Counted from the stretch's first letter, positions 14,742 to 23,975 are shown. The stretch: 36,637 nucleotides of DNA from Lentilactobacillus parakefiri (GCF_002157585.1 NZ_BDGB01000057.1:1-36637), one strand, 5' to 3'. Made by a program: numbers and translations. The notes: generated by a model not told the origin, from the sequence alone.

Positions 14742-16220
14742 TTACTTATTTAATTTGTATACCCACTCACGGTGATCCCGGGCAAGCAATTCATCAGCTG
14801 AAACTGGGCCCATTGATCCTGGAATGTAGTTAGGGAACATTGGTTGCTGAATATCCCAAACTCGACGGATTTGATCAACAAACTTCCATGCACTGGCAAC
14901 TTCAGGCCAGCTGGCGAAGTTAGTACCGTCGCCCTTCAAAACGTCGTGGATTAAACGTTCGTATGGCTGTGGCGTTTCTCTGGTTCGCTTTGAATCTTCA
15001 AGGTATTGCAGTTGAACGGGTTCAGTGTGGAATCCTTGTTCGGAGTTCTTGGCGTTAACCATCAATGAGAAGCCTTGGTTTGGTTCGATAAAGATCGTCA
15101 AGACGTTGGCACTCAATGGTGCACTGCCACTTTGTGGGAAGGCGAAGATGTCAACTAGCGGCTTCTTGAAGACAACGTCAACCCGGGTAAACTTATCAGC
15201 AAGTTTCTTACCAGTTCTGATATAGAACGGTGTGCCCGACCAACGGTAGTTATCGAATAATAACTTACCGGCAACAAAGGTTTCAGTGTTGGAATCCTTT
15301 GGAACACCATCTTCTTCACGGTATTCTTTGTCGTTACCAACCGCAGCGTATTGACCGCGGACAAAGTTGCTTGATGCTTCAGCAACATTGTATACCCGCA
15401 GGCTACGTAAGGCCTTAACTTTTTCAGCACGGATATCGGTATCTTTAAACGCAACCGGTTGTTCCATGGCAAGCAAACTCACAATCTGCATAATGTGATT
15501 TTGAACCATGTCACGAAGGGCACCGGAGTTATCGTAGTAGCCGGCACGTTCTTCAACACCCAGCTTTTCAGCAAGGGTGACTTGAATGTTATCAATGTAA
15601 CGGTTGTTCCAGAGGGCTTCGAAAATGGTGTTACCGAAACGAATGGCTTCGATATTTTGGATCATTTCCTTACCCAGGTAATGGTCAATTCGGAAGATCT
15701 GGTCTTCTTCAAAGGCATTGCTTAAGTCGTCATTTAATTGCTTAGCTGATTCGAAGTCACGGCCAAATGGTTTTTCGATTACCAGACGGTTAAAGCCGTT
15801 TCCTTCTGAGAGAAGGTGTTGGGCCTTAAGGTTCTTAGCAACGGTTCCGAAGAAGTTGGGTGCCATTGAAATGTAGAACACGCGGTTGCCGTTCAATTCA
15901 TACTTCTTGTCGAGCTCGTTGGCTTTGTTTTTCAATACAGAGTAGTGTTCGAGATCAGTCACATCATGGGTTACAAAGTAGAAATGGCTGGCAAAATCAG
16001 CAATTTGTTTTTTATTAGTCGATTCTTTGGAAACGGATTTGATCACCATTTCGCGGTATTTTTCATCATCGAACTTGTAACGGGAAGTTCCGATCACAGC
16101 AAAGTGATCACGAATATTTCCCTTCTCGAAAAGCTTTAACATTGCGGGATAAAGTTTACGAGTGGCAAGGTCACCAGTCGCTCCGAAGAGCATAATCAAA
16201 GAACGTCTTTCAGTTGGCAA
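14742..16220 (-). CDS. zwf: Glucose-6-phosphate 1-dehydrogenase
   Basis: A 492-residue enzyme oxidising glucose 6-phosphate to 6-phosphogluconolactone with NADP+, the entry to the oxidative pentose phosphate/phosphoketolase route. The coenzyme loop GATGDLATRKLYPA starts at 13, EKPFG is at 149-153 and the substrate motif RIDHYLGKE at 177-185. I place the start at TTG 16220 because AGGAG lies eight bases upstream and the conserved sequence begins at once; the frame stays open to 16325 without a suitable site. Length is typical. Promoter and a dyad operator candidate are at 16258-16313. Confidence 0.96.
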   Translation of the reverse strand: MPTERRSLIMLFGATGDLATRKLYPAMLKLFEKGNIRDHFAVIGTSRYKFDDEKYREMVIKSVSKESTNKKQIADFASHFYFVTHDVTDLEHYSVLKNKANELDKKYELNGNRVFYISMAPNFFGTVAKNLKAQHLLSEGNGFNRLVIEKPFGRDFESAKQLNDDLSNAFEEDQIFRIDHYLGKEMIQNIEAIRFGNTIFEALWNNRYIDNIQVTLAEKLGVEERAGYYDNSGALRDMVQNHIMQIVSLLAMEQPVAFKDTDIRAEKVKALRSLRVYNVAEASSNFVRGQYAAVGNDKEYREEDGVPKDSNTETFVAGKLLFDNYRWSGTPFYIRTGKKLADKFTRVDVVFKKPLVDIFAFPQSGSAPLSANVLTIFIEPNQGFSLMVNAKNSEQGFHTEPVQLQYLEDSKRTRETPQPYERLIHDVLKGDGTNFASWPEVASAWKFVDQIRRVWDIQQPMFPNYIPGSMGPVSADELLARDHREWVYKLNK

Positions 16221-16257
16221 AATGTTCACTCCTATCAGAATATTAACTAAGTAATTT

Positions 16258-16313
16258 GGTATATGTCTATACCAGTTCCCCAACATTATATAACACATGT
16301 GACCCCAACAAAA
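16258..16313 (-). promoter_or_regulatory. zwf promoter with dyad element
   Basis: On the minus strand TTTTGT (16313-16308) and a perfect TATAAT (16290-16285) are 17 nt apart. Just downstream lies the inverted repeat GGTATA-GACA-TATACC (16273-16258), placed where a repressor would block transcription. The cognate regulator is unknown. Confidence 0.5.
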
Positions 16314-16500
16314 GCGAATTGTCAATGTAAATGAATAAAATTTACAAGCAGATCCTTTTCATAATCAGTCGGCTCAATTGTATGACTAATCAGTGACGGA
16401 TTTCTTAAGAAAAGGATAAATGAAGGCCGACTTGACGGCTTTTTTTGCCCATATCCCTTATAATGAATCATGCAAAATAAAGATTAGGGAGCAATATCAA

Positions 16501-17226
16501 ATGAAGAAATTTAAGTTTATCGCGTTCTTTGCTGTCCTCGCATCATTGTTGATCGGGTTCAGTGTCAGCGCTTCTGCAAGTTCTCCGTCACTTAAAGTCA
16601 ATAATATCTACACGACCTCAAAGGCAGTTAGCGGAACTGCTACCAAAGGGGTTTCGATTATTGTTCGAAACACTAACAAGACAACCATTGCCAGCACGAC
16701 AGCTGACAGCTCAACTGGGAAATTCAGTGCTGAACTGCATACCAGTATCAAAGCCAACCAGAAACTTTATGTCTATGCCCGGAAGTCATCAACTTCATAC
16801 TTCTATCGAATTATGACCGTTAAGACCCCCAAGACTTCGACGGCAACGACGACTAATTCAAGTTCCAAATCAACCAGCAGCAAGATCACCATTTCAGAAC
16901 CGACTGGTCGTTGGCAATCAGGTAATAACAATGGCTATAGCGTTGTTACCAACTTCAGCCAAAAGGGTGGTTTGAACCAGGGCTTGTATAAGAATGGCAA
17001 GTACCAAAAGAAGCTGATTAACTTCGCCAACTACAAAGTCGCCACTTATTCAAAGACCTTCTGGGGCATTACTTACCGTGAACGCGGCAGCAAGACTTAC
17101 CACAAGTTCTACTTGCGATTTACTGACAACACCCATTTCCTCATTGTCAACAAAGCTAACCATGCCATCAAGGTTCAATATGGCAACACACCGCTTCATT
17201 ACTATAAATTTGCTTTAGTTAAATAA
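16501..17226 (+). CDS. Secreted protein with Ig-like N-terminal domain
   Basis: A 241-residue exported protein. The signal peptide MKKFKFIAFFAVLASLLIGF ends at a likely SASA-S cleavage near residue 27. Residues 30-105 (SLKVNNIYTTSKAVSGTATKG onward) resemble a bacterial Ig-like/adhesin beta domain in which each repeat presents a tethered strand. A Ser/Thr-rich linker follows (about 110-135), then a Trp/Tyr/Lys-rich C-terminal domain (GRWQSGNNNGYSVV to HYYKFALVK) of unknown fold. There is no LPxTG, LysM or SH3b, so it is probably released or held by charge. ATG 16501 follows AGGGAGC; a TATAAT at 16459-16464 lies between it and an upstream in-frame ATG (16420), which argues against the longer form. 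Confidence 0.8.
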   Translation: MKKFKFIAFFAVLASLLIGFSVSASASSPSLKVNNIYTTSKAVSGTATKGVSIIVRNTNKTTIASTTADSSTGKFSAELHTSIKANQKLYVYARKSSTSYFYRIMTVKTPKTSTATTTNSSSKSTSSKITISEPTGRWQSGNNNGYSVVTNFSQKGGLNQGLYKNGKYQKKLINFANYKVATYSKTFWGITYRERGSKTYHKFYLRFTDNTHFLIVNKANHAIKVQYGNTPLHYYKFALVK

Positions 17227-17246
17227 TTTAACCGTCTATTTCATCA

Positions 17247-17292
17247 GGGGCTGGGACATAACTGCTTGTAAGTTATGTCTCAGTCCCTTTTG
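17247..17292 (+). terminator. Terminator after the secreted protein gene
   Basis: GGGGCTGGGACATAAC pairs with GTTATGTCTCAGTCCC around nine bases and ends in TTTT. A similar GACTGGGACATAAC arm recurs in the terminator at 32393. Confidence 0.85.
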
Positions 17293-17316
17293 AGTTCTAC
17301 TGTTACTTAACTTAAA

Positions 17317-17430
17317 CGTGGAATGAGAGGCTGATCCCGGCCATTTAAGCCAAGAATCAAGTCATTCCAGGAGCAGGAATAACTCGATTCTTTGCTTAAA
17401 TTCTGGGATCAAAACGCCTCTCATTCCACG
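17317..17430. repeat. 114-bp imperfect inverted repeat (hairpin element)
   Basis: The ends CGTGGAATGAGAGGC and GCCTCTCATTCCACG are perfect complements. Inside, TGATCCC/GGGATCA, TTTAAGC/GCTTAAA and AAGAATC/GATTCTT also pair, and the centre has ATTCC...GGAAT. Almost the whole element can fold into one long hairpin. It has no coding capacity and no T run at the end. It could be a MITE-like or other intergenic repeat, or a structured RNA. Confidence 0.7.
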
Positions 17431-17475
17431 CTGCCTATGCTATGATAGCTATAACCCAAAGGTTTGGAGGCATTA

Positions 17476-18090
17476 ATGATGAATGAAGATGAAAGAATGC
17501 TTGCTGGTAAGCTGAGCAATCCTCGTGACCCTGAATTGCGATCTCGCCAGCGGTTGGCGCATCGATTAGCCAAACGATACAATGACACCTTTGATGATGA
17601 AGCTGAGAAACGGGCTGAGTTGTTGAAAAAACTGCTGCCAAATTCATCTGAGCGAATCTATCTGCAAGGACCAATTTTCGTTGATTATGGCACTCACATC
17701 AAGATTGGCGATCATTTCTACGGTAATACCAACATCACTTTTTTGGATACTGGCATGATTACCATTGGCGAAAACGTCTTATTTGGCCCTAATATCAGTC
17801 TGGTCACACCGATGCATCCATTGCGTTACCAGGACCGGAATTTTGCAGCCAAGAATGATCTGCCTGGTAAGGAATACAGCAAGCCAATTACGATTGAAGA
17901 TAACTGTTGGTTAGCCAGCAATGTCACTGTGATCGGCGGGGTTACGATCGGTAACGGGTCAGTGATTGGGGCTGGCAGTGTGGTGACCCGAGATATTCCG
18001 GCCAATTCCTTGGCAGTCGGCAACCCCTGCCGCGTGCTCAGACAGATTACCGATCAAGACGATATTCGACTGAAAAAGGACTTATTTTAA
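17476..18090 (+). CDS. Maltose/galactoside O-acetyltransferase-like protein (hexapeptide repeat)
   Basis: A 204-residue left-handed beta-helix acyltransferase. The N-terminal MMNEDERMLAGKLSN is the Mac domain typical of maltose/galactoside acetyltransferases (MERMLAGKLY in others). Hexapeptide repeats run from about 75 to 185 (HIKIGD, MITIGEN, PITIEDN, VTIGNGSVIGAGSVV) and end DIPANSLAVGNPCRVLR. H114 in TPMHPL is the expected catalytic histidine. The family acetylates sugars with acetyl-CoA in the cytoplasm. GGAGG sits five to eight bases ahead of the tandem ATGs at 17476/17479. A paralogue lies at 28350-28958. The natural acceptor is unknown. Confidence 0.9.
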   Translation: MMNEDERMLAGKLSNPRDPELRSRQRLAHRLAKRYNDTFDDEAEKRAELLKKLLPNSSERIYLQGPIFVDYGTHIKIGDHFYGNTNITFLDTGMITIGENVLFGPNISLVTPMHPLRYQDRNFAAKNDLPGKEYSKPITIEDNCWLASNVTVIGGVTIGNGSVIGAGSVVTRDIPANSLAVGNPCRVLRQITDQDDIRLKKDLF

Positions 18091-18187
18091 ATATTCTTTC
18101 GTAATAAATACAGTTTCTGCCGTTAATATGCGAAAATGGATGTAGAAGATTTTGTGGTCAAAACGAGTGTAAGAGGGGACTGAGCAA

Positions 18188-19363
18188 TTGATAAAACAAC
18201 GAAGTGAAATTAGATTTAATTCTGTCATTGTGTATTCATTGATTCTAAATGCTGGGGCGGCCTTCATGTGGCCCCTGGTGACGGTGTATCTGCATAACTA
18301 CCTACATAAGTCGTTAACGTTAGCCGGAATGGTTCTACTGGCAATGTCGTGTTGTATGATGCTGGGGAATTATCTCGGCGGTTATCTGTTTGATCGCTGG
18401 TCTCCCTACAAAGCAACGATTATCGGTTCGCTGATTTCAACAACCGCTATCTTTACGCTGGTCTTCTTCCACGGCTGGCCGATGTTTGGAATCATGCTGC
18501 TATTCGTTGGCTTCGGGGACGGTGCCTGTCTGACACTGTTGAACTCGTATGCGGCCAGCATTAAGACCCGTTCTACTCGTGATATTTTTAATATCTTGTA
18601 TATTGGCCAAAATGTTGGGATTGTGATTGGTACTTTGATGGTTGGTTTCCTACTGAAGCACGGCGTTACACTGGTGTTTACCGTTACCTCGGCTTTCTAT
18701 GCGGCACTGGTCCTTATCACGATTTTTGAATTCAACGTTCATGTTGATCGACGAGCACCAGGGAAACCGGTCAAGCCTGGCGCTCCGGTTGAAACTAAAG
18801 TTGGCGGCATGATTCTCGCAATTTGTGGGGTAGTCCTGTCAGTGTACCTGGCGTACGCCCTATGGGAAAGCGTCCTTCCTGTCCACATGACGAGTCTGCA
18901 CATTCCCTTTGAAAACTACAGCTTATTGTGGACCTTGAATGGGTTGATGATTGTCATCGGCCAGCCGTTTGTGAACCGAATTGGAACACACTTCAAGCTC
19001 AGTACCCAGACCTATGTCGGGGTGGCAATCTTTGCGGCATCGTTCATCTGGCTGATCTTTGCCCGTGATTATACCGCTTTTGTCTTGGTGATGATTGTCA
19101 CGACGATTGGTGAAATGATTGGTTTTCCCGGCATCCCAGCCTGGATTGACAGTCTGTCGACACCTCAGCAGCGGGGGAAATTCCAAGGATTATACAATCT
19201 GTTTATGTCATGCGGACGGGCGGTTGGACCACTGATTGGTGGGATTGTACTGGACTTTGCGTCATATAAAGAATTATTTTTACTAGCCGCTGGCTTGATT
19301 ATTGTCTTTGTGGTTATCTTATGGGCCATGAACCGACGTCAATCTCAACGAAAACCAGTCTAA
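18188..19363 (+). CDS. MFS transporter (drug/solute efflux type)
   Basis: A 391-residue major facilitator protein with 12 predicted membrane helices. The loop 2-3 signature appears as GGYLFDRWSPYKATIIG, and the matching region of the second half is weaker. The C-terminal half carries MIGFPGIPAWIDSLSTPQQRGKFQGLYNLFMSCGRAVGPLIGG, typical of multidrug-type MFS exporters. TTG 18188 is chosen because AGAGGGG lies about nine bases upstream. The gene stands alone and ends in the hairpin at 19374-19428. The substrate is not evident. Confidence 0.88.
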   Translation: MIKQRSEIRFNSVIVYSLILNAGAAFMWPLVTVYLHNYLHKSLTLAGMVLLAMSCCMMLGNYLGGYLFDRWSPYKATIIGSLISTTAIFTLVFFHGWPMFGIMLLFVGFGDGACLTLLNSYAASIKTRSTRDIFNILYIGQNVGIVIGTLMVGFLLKHGVTLVFTVTSAFYAALVLITIFEFNVHVDRRAPGKPVKPGAPVETKVGGMILAICGVVLSVYLAYALWESVLPVHMTSLHIPFENYSLLWTLNGLMIVIGQPFVNRIGTHFKLSTQTYVGVAIFAASFIWLIFARDYTAFVLVMIVTTIGEMIGFPGIPAWIDSLSTPQQRGKFQGLYNLFMSCGRAVGPLIGGIVLDFASYKELFLLAAGLIIVFVVILWAMNRRQSQRKPV

Positions 19364-19373
19364 TGCAAATCAA

Positions 19374-19428
19374 AAAGTGATTGATCATGACTTTGCGGGT
19401 ATTACCCAAAAGTCCGATCAATCACTTT
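19374..19428. terminator. Bidirectional terminator between convergent genes
   Basis: AAAGTGATTGATC and GATCAATCACTTT are perfect complements, with ACTTT/AAAGT pairing further in. It lies between the MFS gene and the convergent B3/B4 gene. Confidence 0.8.
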
Positions 19429-19477
19429 ATTTAGTTGGTTGTTTATTAGTCAAATCGTAGGACATGTGGCTGTGGTG

Positions 19478-20179
19478 CTAATAGGTCACTTCTGGATGGT
19501 CACGGTCAACGTACTGGGTTTGAGTGGTGGCCCCCAGGTACTTCTCGATGTTGGTAGTCAATTCATTCATCGCCTTCTCGTGGTTGTCACGCCATTCAGG
19601 TATTAAGCATTCGGAATAAATTAAGATATCGGTCGAGTCGTCAGTCGTCTCAACCCGTTTGGCATCACGCCAGGCCCAACAACGGCTGGTGACGCCGGCA
19701 TCATCTCGGTAGATCACCTCACCGGCAAGTGCCGGATCAGGTTCATCCTCACCAATTGCTGTGAAGGGCTCACCGCCATCAGCCACCGTTAGCTGCATGT
19801 TACCCTGGATTTTGTTGCGATCAAGGGCACCAATTGGAAATCCGGTTCTCAGTGAAACAGCATTATAGACATCCACAAGCGGATCGATACTGCGAACGGG
19901 ATTCCCCTTTTTGGCTCGTTTCAATAAATTTTCAACAGCGAATCGGGCCCCTTTTTTGGTCTTAAACTTTCGAAAGGCTTCCCGCCATTCATAAATTAAC
20001 GGATTTGCACTGATGGGTTCGTCAGGAATTAAATCAGCCACGCTTGCATTGGCTTCTTCAAGCATTTTGGGCGGGACTTGGCCTTTGTCGTGATTATCTA
20101 AGTGATGAACCGTAATCACAGCAATTTTCACATCCGGAAAGATTTTCCAAAAACTTGGTTGAACTTTAAACTGAGCCAT
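19478..20179 (-). CDS. B3/B4 domain protein (PheRS beta-like, possible tRNA editing)
   Basis: A 233-residue protein that matches stand-alone B3/B4 domains, related to the editing domain of phenylalanyl-tRNA synthetase beta. Characteristic parts are EWREAFRKFKTKKGARFAVENLLKRA, DPLVDVYNAVSLRTGFPIGALDRNKIQG, and GEDEPDPALAGEVIYRDDAGVTSRCWAWRD. The family is thought to clear mischarged tRNAs or bind related ligands, though few members are characterised. The start has GAGGTGATC just upstream. nrdI ends 40 bases upstream on the same strand, so they may be co-transcribed, but no functional link is known to me. Confidence 0.85.
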   Translation of the reverse strand: MAQFKVQPSFWKIFPDVKIAVITVHHLDNHDKGQVPPKMLEEANASVADLIPDEPISANPLIYEWREAFRKFKTKKGARFAVENLLKRAKKGNPVRSIDPLVDVYNAVSLRTGFPIGALDRNKIQGNMQLTVADGGEPFTAIGEDEPDPALAGEVIYRDDAGVTSRCWAWRDAKRVETTDDSTDILIYSECLIPEWRDNHEKAMNELTTNIEKYLGATTQTQYVDRDHPEVTY

Positions 20180-20219
20180 TTATGATCACCTCAAACAAAA
20201 ATGATTCTTACAAAGACAA

Positions 20220-20669
20220 TTAACTTTGTGCCAGCAGTTTGTAAATCCGTTCAACATCGCGGCCGGTCCCACGGAGTTCGTAGTCGGCCAGAAATGGTTT
20301 ATTGAATTGCGAGGCGTAACGCTTAGCAGTCAAACAGTACTGCTCATTAAAATTCTTATTGCCGCTGCCGACAATTCCGTGACACAATTTGGCGTTATCA
20401 CCGTAAGCAATGTATTCGCCCAAAGCGTTGGTCATCAACTCTTTGACGCCGTTATCAATGCCGTTGCCACCATCTAAATAGGTTGGTACAAAGGCGAAAA
20501 ACGGGTCGGTTTCGTCAGCGAAGTCAGTTTGTTCACTGATTTCTTTTGACAGGACCAATGGGTTGGTAGGATCCTGGTCGTGCATCCCGGTGGCATAACT
20601 GGTCAGATTTTTAACGAATGAACGGGTATTTCCCTCGATTGAAATGAATAAAATTTTTATTGGGCTCAC
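20220..20669 (-). CDS. nrdI: NrdI flavodoxin-like protein of class Ib ribonucleotide reductase
   Basis: A 149-residue flavodoxin-fold protein. IKILFISIEGNTRSFVKNL is the FMN phosphate loop, FVPTYLDGG and GIVGSGNKNFNEQYCLTAKRYA follow as in NrdI. NrdI supplies superoxide or peroxide to assemble the dimanganese-tyrosyl radical of NrdF. The GTG at 20669 has GAGGAGG six bases upstream; an in-frame ATG at 20684 overlaps that site and is rejected. nrdE, nrdF and nrdH are not in the window, so this nrdI is detached from its partners. Confidence 0.9.
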   Translation of the reverse strand: MSPIKILFISIEGNTRSFVKNLTSYATGMHDQDPTNPLVLSKEISEQTDFADETDPFFAFVPTYLDGGNGIDNGVKELMTNALGEYIAYGDNAKLCHGIVGSGNKNFNEQYCLTAKRYASQFNKPFLADYELRGTGRDVERIYKLLAQS

Positions 20670-20766
20670 AGTGGACCTCCTCATATAATCATAAAATGAT
20701 CTTGGAACAATTTGTTCGTTATTCTAACTCTAACGATTGTGTTACCCGTTGGCAACCACAATTTCA

Positions 20767-23700
20767 TTAACCCTTGCCATGCTTCGGTTTGTGTGGCGTT
20801 TTCTCTGGCAAGAATCGGCCAAAGATACCAAATCCAAGCAAGATGATGAATGCCAGCCAACTGATGCCTGATACCAGCTTGCCAAGATTAATACCCGGTG
20901 TTGTATAGTCCAGTCTAATCTGATGTTGACCAGCTGGCAGGTTGGCACCGACGAAGCCTTTATTGACGACGAAAGTCTTTTCGGGCTTGCCATCGATGGT
21001 TAACTTCCAGCCGGTTGAGTACGGAATAGAAGTGACCATCGTGCCGGATTGTGGGTTATCAGTTGTGCCGCTGACGTGATTGCCGTTGACTTTCAAATTG
21101 GCAGGCTTGGTCTGCTTGAGCTTTTGCATCTGAGCATCGTAAGTCTTGTTGAACGGCATGGCAACGAGTTTGGCGGATTTGAACTTAATGTTTTTAACCT
21201 GATTGAAGTTCAAATCAATGTTCTTGCGTTGGTGAGTCGAGTAACCCAGGTTAAGGACGATATTGCTGATTTGGCGGTAATTGGAAAGGTTATTGTTGTC
21301 GTATTGGCTATAGCCGTTTTGATGATCTTTAGCAAAGGCATTGAAAATATAACCGCCAAAGGTTGGCTTTAGAATGCTGTGACGATATTCATCCATTTTG
21401 CCCATCCGTGAATAGAGTTTGTTGTCAAAGAGGAACTTATTTGCCATCCACTGCCTGTGTTCGGCGGGAGTACCGTCTGTTTGTTTGATGCCGGAGAGAA
21501 CTAGGAATAACTCGGTATTCTTGGTGGCTTTAGGGTTCTTGACCTTCAATGTATAGTCGATTGGATTGCCAACGACGTCTGAGGTCATTTCTTTTAACCC
21601 ATCAAGATTTTTATAATGGTTGGTTTCAATGATCGACCGATTGGTTGCCAAGAGATCCTTTGTCTTCTGCAGGTTCGCACCCAGGCTGACTTGTTCATGC
21701 GGTTGATCGACCAGCTTATCCGAGTTGGCTTTATTCATAATGCCTAATCGGTACTTGGTGAGTTGGCGGCCATTGTAGATAATCTTAGCCGTATCCATTT
21801 TGACGGTATAGTCAATGTTTTTCTTTGGTGACTGATAGTTGAGGGGATGAGTATTGTATTTCGAATTGTTCACCACGGCTCCTTGCGTCATGACCCGTTC
21901 ACGGTCGACAGCGCCCATTTTGTTATAGGTACTGGGGGAAACGGTGTTAAATTGCGTATAAACCAATGGGAGTGCGTTGTTGGACTTGTAAATGGTGGTT
22001 CCATACATATTTTCAATTGCTTGGACAGCATCCGTCCGCACTTTGGCAGGAAAGACTTTAATTTGACCATTCTTATCACGAACCGGCTTGTAGCCATAGG
22101 GCATGACCGGTGGATTCTTGGTGTTCGCTTTGGCAAACATGTACTTGACGCCCAGCAGGTTGTTAAAGGCGGTTCGATAATCCCCTTGGGCAATCGGCGT
22201 ATTCATCGAAAATTGACTGTTACCCACCGACTGTGAGAATTTGCCCAAATAACCATTCTGCAGGGTCAAATAGACTGAGGTGTCATTTAAGCCACTGTTG
22301 ATTGGAAAATCAGTATTGGTATTTGAATAATTGGCCAAGTTTTGAATGTGAGTATTGTAATGGTATCGGGGATTCATTGAGACTCTGAAGAATCCGGGAA
22401 GCTTTTGCAAATATTTCTGAGCACCACTGAAGTAATCGTTGCTAAACCGGGTTGCCAGACCGCGGTTCAGCTGCTGCAGCGCTAATTTACTGGAATGCGG
22501 GCTGTAGATCCCGATGATGTTTGCCGATAAGTTCAGCATAAAGACCGTGGAAACCAGGATGATTTTAGTCGATCGTTTCCAGTCGAAGACGATGCTTCCC
22601 AGCACCACAATGACCGTTAACAGCAAGAAACCGTAAACGATGAAATCATGGGGTTGAAGATTCATTAAGAAGCCGCCAAATGCCCAGACTAAGACAATTA
22701 GGCCAATTGAAGCCCAGCCGAACCAGGCGATGTCCTGTTTAGTGAAATCACTGACATGTTCAATAAAGACCATCGTGGAAAAGCCAAATAGGATGTTCAC
22801 CAAGAAGGCCCAGCGGTTAGAAGGCGTTGAGACAGCGTTCATAATCGCTCCGACAGCTGGCAACAGGATACCGATAAACATGGTAATCAAAGCAACATTT
22901 TGCCACAGATAACGTTTAAAGTGCCTCAGCATGTATACCAAGCCAAGAAACGACAGCCCAGAGATACCGATGACCAGCCAAAAATTCATCGCCCGGCCAG
23001 TCGGCAGGATTGCCCCAGGAATATCCAAGTAATACTGGAGCGGAAAGAAAGTCATCCCATTGGCAAAATTATCATTAAGTCGAGTGGAGCCCATTGCCAA
23101 AATGATGGTTGGAAAAAAGACGATTGCTGCCATTCCAAGTCCAATCACTGCTGAAAGAACCAACTTAGCGAATGATTTGAGTGGCGTAAAATCAGGCCGT
23201 TTTCTGAGGCTTAACATTCTAAGAATGACGTAGGCAATTGAACCAAACCCAAGGATCCAGGCAAAGTAGAAATTGCTTAGAAAGACCAAGAAAAATGCAA
23301 ATATCAATGGCAGCCACGACTTGTTATGTAAAACCCGGTCGATGCCGTAGCAAAGAAGTGGGAAGAAGATCAGTGGCAGGATGAAGAATGGATGGTGCAA
23401 AGCAGTTGCCAAAGCATAACCGTTAAAGGCATAGGCGATTGACCCGATGATGCGACTAGACTTCTTAAATTGATAAGATGACCCCCACAGCATAAAGCTC
23501 AAGCCGGAGAAATACATTCGCAAGAATACCAGTAAGGCAAAAACATTTTCAATCTGACTCTTTGGAAACAGTGCGATCAGGTAATTGAATGGGTCGCCGA
23601 TCACATAGTAGGAAAGATTAGTCAGCTGATCAGATCCCAAGCTGATATTCCATGCCCAATGGGTAAAGCCACCACTTGGGTTGTGTAAAAATGACAGAAT

Positions 23701-23868
23701 CATGTGCCTAAGCTGCACTAAAATGGGGTAGTGCTGGGCCATTCCGTCCAGTTCCCAAATCATTGATCGACCTGTTAAGAATAAGCAACCGACTAAAACA
23801 CAGATCAGCACGGTAAACAGTACCGTATATGTGATCCAAGCGGGTGTTTTTTGCCATAGCTTTTTCAC
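20767..23868 (-). CDS. YfhO-family multi-pass membrane protein
   Basis: A 1033-residue YfhO protein. The N-terminal half has about a dozen membrane helices of GT-C glycosyltransferase type, with the early motif GRSMIWELDGMAQHYP carrying the acidic residue expected in the first outer loop. A long extracellular region of about 450-980 follows, then a final helix (LVSGISWLAFIILLGFGIF) and a basic tail. Family members add sugars to lipoteichoic acid or related cell-wall polymers, with polyprenyl-phosphate sugars as donors; the exact sugar is not readable. GTG 23868 has AGGGGG a few bases upstream. Length is normal for the family. It is separated from nrdI by an ~97-bp gap that holds a plausible nrdI promoter (TTGTTC, 17 nt, TATATG). 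Confidence 0.88.
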   Translation of the reverse strand: MKKLWQKTPAWITYTVLFTVLICVLVGCLFLTGRSMIWELDGMAQHYPILVQLRHMILSFLHNPSGGFTHWAWNISLGSDQLTNLSYYVIGDPFNYLIALFPKSQIENVFALLVFLRMYFSGLSFMLWGSSYQFKKSSRIIGSIAYAFNGYALATALHHPFFILPLIFFPLLCYGIDRVLHNKSWLPLIFAFFLVFLSNFYFAWILGFGSIAYVILRMLSLRKRPDFTPLKSFAKLVLSAVIGLGMAAIVFFPTIILAMGSTRLNDNFANGMTFFPLQYYLDIPGAILPTGRAMNFWLVIGISGLSFLGLVYMLRHFKRYLWQNVALITMFIGILLPAVGAIMNAVSTPSNRWAFLVNILFGFSTMVFIEHVSDFTKQDIAWFGWASIGLIVLVWAFGGFLMNLQPHDFIVYGFLLLTVIVVLGSIVFDWKRSTKIILVSTVFMLNLSANIIGIYSPHSSKLALQQLNRGLATRFSNDYFSGAQKYLQKLPGFFRVSMNPRYHYNTHIQNLANYSNTNTDFPINSGLNDTSVYLTLQNGYLGKFSQSVGNSQFSMNTPIAQGDYRTAFNNLLGVKYMFAKANTKNPPVMPYGYKPVRDKNGQIKVFPAKVRTDAVQAIENMYGTTIYKSNNALPLVYTQFNTVSPSTYNKMGAVDRERVMTQGAVVNNSKYNTHPLNYQSPKKNIDYTVKMDTAKIIYNGRQLTKYRLGIMNKANSDKLVDQPHEQVSLGANLQKTKDLLATNRSIIETNHYKNLDGLKEMTSDVVGNPIDYTLKVKNPKATKNTELFLVLSGIKQTDGTPAEHRQWMANKFLFDNKLYSRMGKMDEYRHSILKPTFGGYIFNAFAKDHQNGYSQYDNNNLSNYRQISNIVLNLGYSTHQRKNIDLNFNQVKNIKFKSAKLVAMPFNKTYDAQMQKLKQTKPANLKVNGNHVSGTTDNPQSGTMVTSIPYSTGWKLTIDGKPEKTFVVNKGFVGANLPAGQHQIRLDYTTPGINLGKLVSGISWLAFIILLGFGIFGRFLPEKTPHKPKHGKG

Positions 23869-23919
23869 TTGTTAGATCCCCCTTAAACGTTAAGATGTCT
23901 AAATCGTCTCTAAATATGT

Positions 23920-23959
23920 AAAAAGACTGTTCGCAAAACAATTGTCTTGTCACAGTCTT
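23920..23959 (-). terminator. Terminator of the CNNM/CorC gene
   Basis: Read leftwards, AAGACTGT pairs with ACAGTCTT and a T run follows (23924-23920). It starts 16 bases after the stop codon. Confidence 0.7.
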
Positions 23960-23975
23960 ATTGAAATTTCAAAAA

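Noticed and set aside
16420-16500. Upstream in-frame start (ATG 16420, with AAAGGATAA ahead) for the secreted protein
   Set aside because: A -10 TATAAT lies inside this segment and the downstream ATG opens a classical signal peptide; the longer form would bury it.
20742-20993. 83-codon left-facing frame at the end of the YfhO gene
   Set aside because: It overlaps the YfhO coding sequence in another frame and has no start signals.
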